Shown here: piece by piece, positions 54,907-57,420 of the stretch | Layout: every line of letters starts with the position of its first letter | Numbering within the stretch: position 1 is the stretch's first letter | NCBI GenBank assembly: GCA_035629175.1 | Contig: DASPIL010000080.1 | Span: forward strand, 1 to 57,420 | Source: Verrucomicrobiia bacterium | GTDB taxonomy: Bacteria > Verrucomicrobiota > Verrucomicrobiia > Limisphaerales > DASXHY01 | Reading direction: 5' to 3' | DNA: 57,420 nucleotides | Program-made: the position numbers and the translations under genes | Notes under the pieces: model-generated | Databases searched by the model: none | What the model saw: the letters and a program-made list of their open reading frames with translations, nothing else | Told to the model about the DNA's origin: nothing

Positions 54907-55794
54907 TCATTTTCCCGATTCGAGAAAGCTGCAAACCTGGAGCCATTCGCGGAATCGATCGACCCATTGGTTCACAGGCCGTGTGTTGTTCGTCCGAAAC
55001 CCGAAGCCGTGCCCCACGCCACTATAGATATGCAATTCAGCCGGTCGTTTCGCCTGTTTGAACTTCAGGTAGATAGTGGCAAGGCCCTCCGAAATGTCGG
55101 GACGATCATCGTATCCGCATACGAGGAACGCGGCGGGAGAGTTTGTCGATGGTTCCATCCGTTGCAAGCGGCCGGGATAGATGAGCGCCTGAAAATCGGG
55201 ACGGCACGTCTCGCGGTCGATCAGGTCGTCAGCGTCCAGGTTCCCGGCATCGAAGGATTGTGCCGAGAGGAACGCTACTTCGCCTCCGGCGGAAAAGCCC
55301 ATCACCCCGACAGACCGCGTGTTGATTCGCCAGTCGGACGCGCGGCTGCGGACGTAACGAACGGCACGCTGCATGTCGCGAAGGGCGTGTTGATCGACTG
55401 AGTACGTCGAATTGGTTTCGCGAGCGAGGCGGTATTTGAGCACGAACGCGGCGATGCCGGCTTCGCTGAGTCGTCGCGCGACAAAGTGGCCTTCATGGTC
55501 GGCCCACAATTCGCGATGGCCACCGCCCGGTGCAACGATCACTGCGCATCCAGTCGCTTTGCCAGACTCAGGCAGATATGGTGTGATGCTGGGCTTGTGG
55601 ATGGTTGAGAGAACGCGTTCGCCATTGTCAACGACTCGAACCGTCACTTCCTCGAGTTTGCCTTCTGAACCTGGCGCGCCATTGGGCCATAGAAAAATCT
55701 CTGCTGATGGTTCGGACGCAAACGCAGGGACCGCAATGGTCCAGCAGACAGTGGCAAGTGCGATCCAGTGGAAGAGGGGAGGTTTTATGCGCAT
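54907..55794 (-). CDS. Secreted acetylxylan-esterase-like hydrolase
   Basis: This 295-aa exported alpha/beta hydrolase has a signal peptide (WIALATVCWTIAVPAFAS) followed by the motif sequence EIFLWPNGAPGSEG found in many bacterial acetylxylan esterase/BD-FAE-like proteins. The oxyanion Gly run is APGGGHREL, the nucleophile S168 (MGFSAGGE), the acid D229 or D230 (CGYDDRPD) and the base H262 (VGHGFGF). It would remove acetyl or feruloyl-type groups from plant polysaccharides. The GH11-like gene at 44719 lies 10 kb away and offers a linked function, but they are not in one operon. The ATG at 55794 is chosen for the signal; the frame extends to 55851. Confidence 0.88.
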   Translation of the reverse strand: MRIKPPLFHWIALATVCWTIAVPAFASEPSAEIFLWPNGAPGSEGKLEEVTVRVVDNGERVLSTIHKPSITPYLPESGKATGCAVIVAPGGGHRELWADHEGHFVARRLSEAGIAAFVLKYRLARETNSTYSVDQHALRDMQRAVRYVRSRASDWRINTRSVGVMGFSAGGEVAFLSAQSFDAGNLDADDLIDRETCRPDFQALIYPGRLQRMEPSTNSPAAFLVCGYDDRPDISEGLATIYLKFKQAKRPAELHIYSGVGHGFGFRTNNTRPVNQWVDRFREWLQVCSFLESGK

Positions 55795-55944
55795 ACGATA
55801 ATTGGGAGCAGGGGACTGCGGCGTTCTAGCGAACAGGCATCCGTTTGGCAAGGAAAGGCCGAAGGTCTGTGCGCTCGACGCAATGTAGTCTCTGAAGGAT
55901 GCTTAACGGCGAGGTGCGACATGCCTGCATTTTTCGCCCTGTCG

Positions 55945-56682
55945 TCACAGTCCGCGCGCGACGGTCCAGACACACACATCCGCCGCCCCGGCTTTGCGCA
56001 GGATCCCGGCGCACGCGCTCGTGGTCGCCCCTGTGGTAAAGACATCGTCGATGAGAACAATGCGTTCACGATTCAGCCGCACGCCCTTGCGAATGATGAA
56101 AGCGCCCTTAACATTCTCCGCCCGCTGCTCCCGCGTAAGTTTCGTTTGGGTGAAGGTGGGGAGGACGCGTTCGAGGAGTCCTGTGCGGACGGGCAGTTTC
56201 GTAGCCGCGCCCAAACGGCGTGCGAGCCTTTCAGCCTGATTGAATTCACGTTCGCGCTGGCGCGTTGCGTGCAGTGGCACTGGCACGAGACAATCCCAAC
56301 TCCCGCCTGCCAGTTCTGGGTCTGCCTGCCTTACGAGCAGTTCTCCCAGGAACGGTTCGAACCAAAGCGCCCGCTGATACTTATAACGCCGGATGCATTC
56401 GAGAACGGGACCGCCGGTCGTGACAGCGGAACGCGCAAAGCGAAAATGCAGTTTCAAGTCGCGACAATTTGCGCATTCGAAGTCCGTTGTGATGTCGCCG
56501 GGATATGGGAGGCCGCAGCGATCACAAAACGGTGGTCCGATGAAGCGCACCCCGGCGCGGCATCGATTGCATACGAACCCCGCGGCAGCACCTGCGCGTT
56601 CCTGTTCGCAAACCTGGCAAAGTTCGGGAAAAACCAGCGCCACCGCCGCATTGCAGATCCCTCGAAGCAATTCGCATTTCAT
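55945..56682 (-). CDS. comF: ComF-family phosphoribosyltransferase-like protein
   Basis: This 245-aa cytoplasmic protein has an N-terminal zinc-binding part with four CxxC pairs (C22/C25, C38/C41, C53/C56, C70/C73, in LCQVC, VCNRC, FCDRC, ECANC). A PRTase fold follows (PVPLHATRQREREFNQAERL), with the PRPP loop VLIDDVFTTGATTSAC near the end. ComF proteins act in DNA uptake for natural transformation, possibly with ComFA/PriA in single-strand handling. No ComFA lies in the window. The length is usual. The gene stands alone, with its ATG at 56682 and the repeat array upstream of it. Confidence 0.92.
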   Translation of the reverse strand: MKCELLRGICNAAVALVFPELCQVCEQERAGAAAGFVCNRCRAGVRFIGPPFCDRCGLPYPGDITTDFECANCRDLKLHFRFARSAVTTGGPVLECIRRYKYQRALWFEPFLGELLVRQADPELAGGSWDCLVPVPLHATRQREREFNQAERLARRLGAATKLPVRTGLLERVLPTFTQTKLTREQRAENVKGAFIIRKGVRLNRERIVLIDDVFTTGATTSACAGILRKAGAADVCVWTVARGL

Positions 56683-56780
56683 CCCGTGCGAAGATTAGGA
56701 AGCGGAATGGGTGGTTGTGAATAAAATTGTTCCGGGCGACGAGACGGGCTGCTTTCGCTGCTTAGCAGCGGGCAGGTTTG

Positions 56781-57213
56781 AGGAGAAGGCCGGGGAGGGT
56801 GGGTGCACCCTCTCCCCCGCCCCTTTCCGCTCCTGCGTCGCAGGCGAGGGGAGAAAATCAGTCTGAAGACGAGCGCTCTGATAATTACCCTCGCAGCCGC
56901 ATCGAACTCCCTCTCTTCCGCTCCGAGCGGAGGAGAGGGCCGGGGAGAGGAGGAGCGCTGGAACCTAGACAACGCCGCGATCGAGAATGAATCAGAGCAC
57001 CCTCTCCCCCGGCCCCGCTCCCGCTTCTGCGTCGCGCAGGCGAGGGGAGAAAATCAGTCTGAAAACGAGCGCTCTGATACTTACCTTGCAGCCGCATTGA
57101 ACTCCCTCTCTTCCGCTCCGAGCGGAGGAGAGGGCCGGGGAGAGGAGGTGCGCGGGAACCTAGACAACGCCATGATCGAGAATGAATCAGAGCACCCTCT
57201 CCCCCAACCCCTT
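56781..57213. repeat. Tandem array of ~192/195-bp GC-rich hairpin units
   Basis: Two full units (56807-56998 and 56999-57193) begin ACCCTCTCCCCC and end CAGAGC. A partial unit follows (57194-57213), and a fragment precedes them (56781-56806). Each unit carries a palindrome (CTCTCTTCCGCT/AGCGGAGGAGAG) and CCCTCTCCCCCGGCCC, complementary to GGGCCGGGGAGAGG at its other end, so each unit can fold back on itself. No protein is coded. Confidence 0.85.
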
Positions 57214-57274
57214 ATAGCTGTTCCGAAAGTTATTCAATATCGGCGAGGAAGCCTTATCAGCTTGCCGCAGCCGA

Positions 57275-57316
57275 TGTGAACAACTTTCGCGCCGGAAATT
57301 TCCGAGTTGTGAACAA
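57275..57316. promoter_or_regulatory. Palindromic leader with paired TGTGAACAA sites
   Basis: TGTGAACAA occurs at 57275-57283 and 57308-57316, flanking a perfect 12-bp palindrome CGGAAATTTCCG (57293-57304). ACAACT and AGTTGT form an outer inverted pair. It lies directly upstream of the open reading frame at 57318 and looks like an operator. Confidence 0.4.
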
Positions 57317-57317
57317 G

Positions 57318-57420
57318 ATGGATTTTTTCTTCAACAGAAGCGCCACGCGCGGGCCGGGAAGACGAATCACCCCACCCATGTCGCTCGACGAATCGGGAGA
57401 GACTTTCGCTCCCAGCCCTG
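57318..57420 (+). CDS. Start of an incomplete open reading frame
   Basis: The frame is open to the window end (34 codons: MDFFFNRSATRGPGRRITPP, then MSLDESGETFAPSP). A second ATG at the MSLDE residue is an alternative start. The sequence is too short to assign. The regulatory-looking leader just upstream supports a gene here. Confidence 0.4.
   Translation, partial: MDFFFNRSATRGPGRRITPPMSLDESGETFAPSP

Noticed and set aside
56781-57213. CRISPR array
   Set aside because: Units are 192-195 bp and nearly wholly repeated, with no short repeats with unique spacers and no cas genes.
57275-57316. DnaA boxes / replication origin
   Set aside because: TGTGAACAA differs from the DnaA-box consensus, there are only two, and no dnaA, dnaN or AT-rich unwinding region is seen.

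Overview
The window looks like a chromosomal piece of a GC-rich Verrucomicrobiota bacterium, probably of the Limisphaerales/Pedosphaera kind. This is an inference from content, not a database result. The pointers are many long secreted proteins with Sec signal peptides, Ig-like/LamG/thrombospondin-type modules, DSDGDG calcium loops, a Gram-negative lipid A gene (lpxI), poor Shine-Dalgarno usage, and extragenic hairpins of the CGGAGCGCC type. I see no rRNA, CRISPR array, insertion sequence or phage structural block.

Layout. 1-2.55 kb: the end of a probable tRNA-Cys integrated element, with an excisionase-like small protein, a degenerate tyrosine recombinase, a small membrane protein and tRNA-Cys with encoded CCA. 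3.0-4.7 kb: a secreted cupredoxin protein and a secreted endonuclease/exonuclease/phosphatase-fold hydrolase. 4.9-18.3 kb: a same-strand run of secreted proteins: a 590-aa protein, a frameshifted peptidase-S74 fibre-like protein, a 2,634-aa giant, a calcium-loop protein, a MORN/YwqK-like protein and a coiled-coil lipoprotein. 18.4-22.7 kb: E1-alpha, E1-beta and E2 of a 2-oxoacid dehydrogenase, then endonuclease IV. 22.9-24.8 kb: lpxI and its partner, divergent from an SPW-repeat protein. 25.0-29.2 kb: a NatA/NatB-type ABC exporter whose second permease is fused to a CPBP protease domain. 29.4-31.3 kb: tcdA, and a TatD nuclease coupled to a small protein.

31.4-40.8 kb is a peptide-utilisation island: two secreted DPP-IV-like peptidases (one carrying a von Hippel-Lindau beta domain), a Gly-rich secreted protein, a DUF885 zinc peptidase and a POT peptide transporter. 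Together they could cut peptides outside the cytoplasm and import the di/tripeptides. A decayed beta-helix gene follows. 41.8-44.5 kb holds small accessory genes (TM2, NERD, a truncated BlaI). 44.7-48.0 kb has a GH11 xylanase-like protein and two tandem paralogous membrane-anchored proteins built of repeats ending in LGxxx[FY]. 48.2-49.7 kb: an AraC regulator overlapping a lipoprotein hydrolase. 50.2-56.7 kb: a 1,547-aa metzincin multidomain protein, an acetylxylan-esterase-like hydrolase and comF. The right end holds a ~192/195-bp tandem repeat array and a palindrome-rich leader before an incomplete reading frame.

The best candidates for something undescribed are the secreted giant/S74 gene run, the tandem LG-repeat pair beside the GH11-like enzyme, and the VHL-domain peptidase island.
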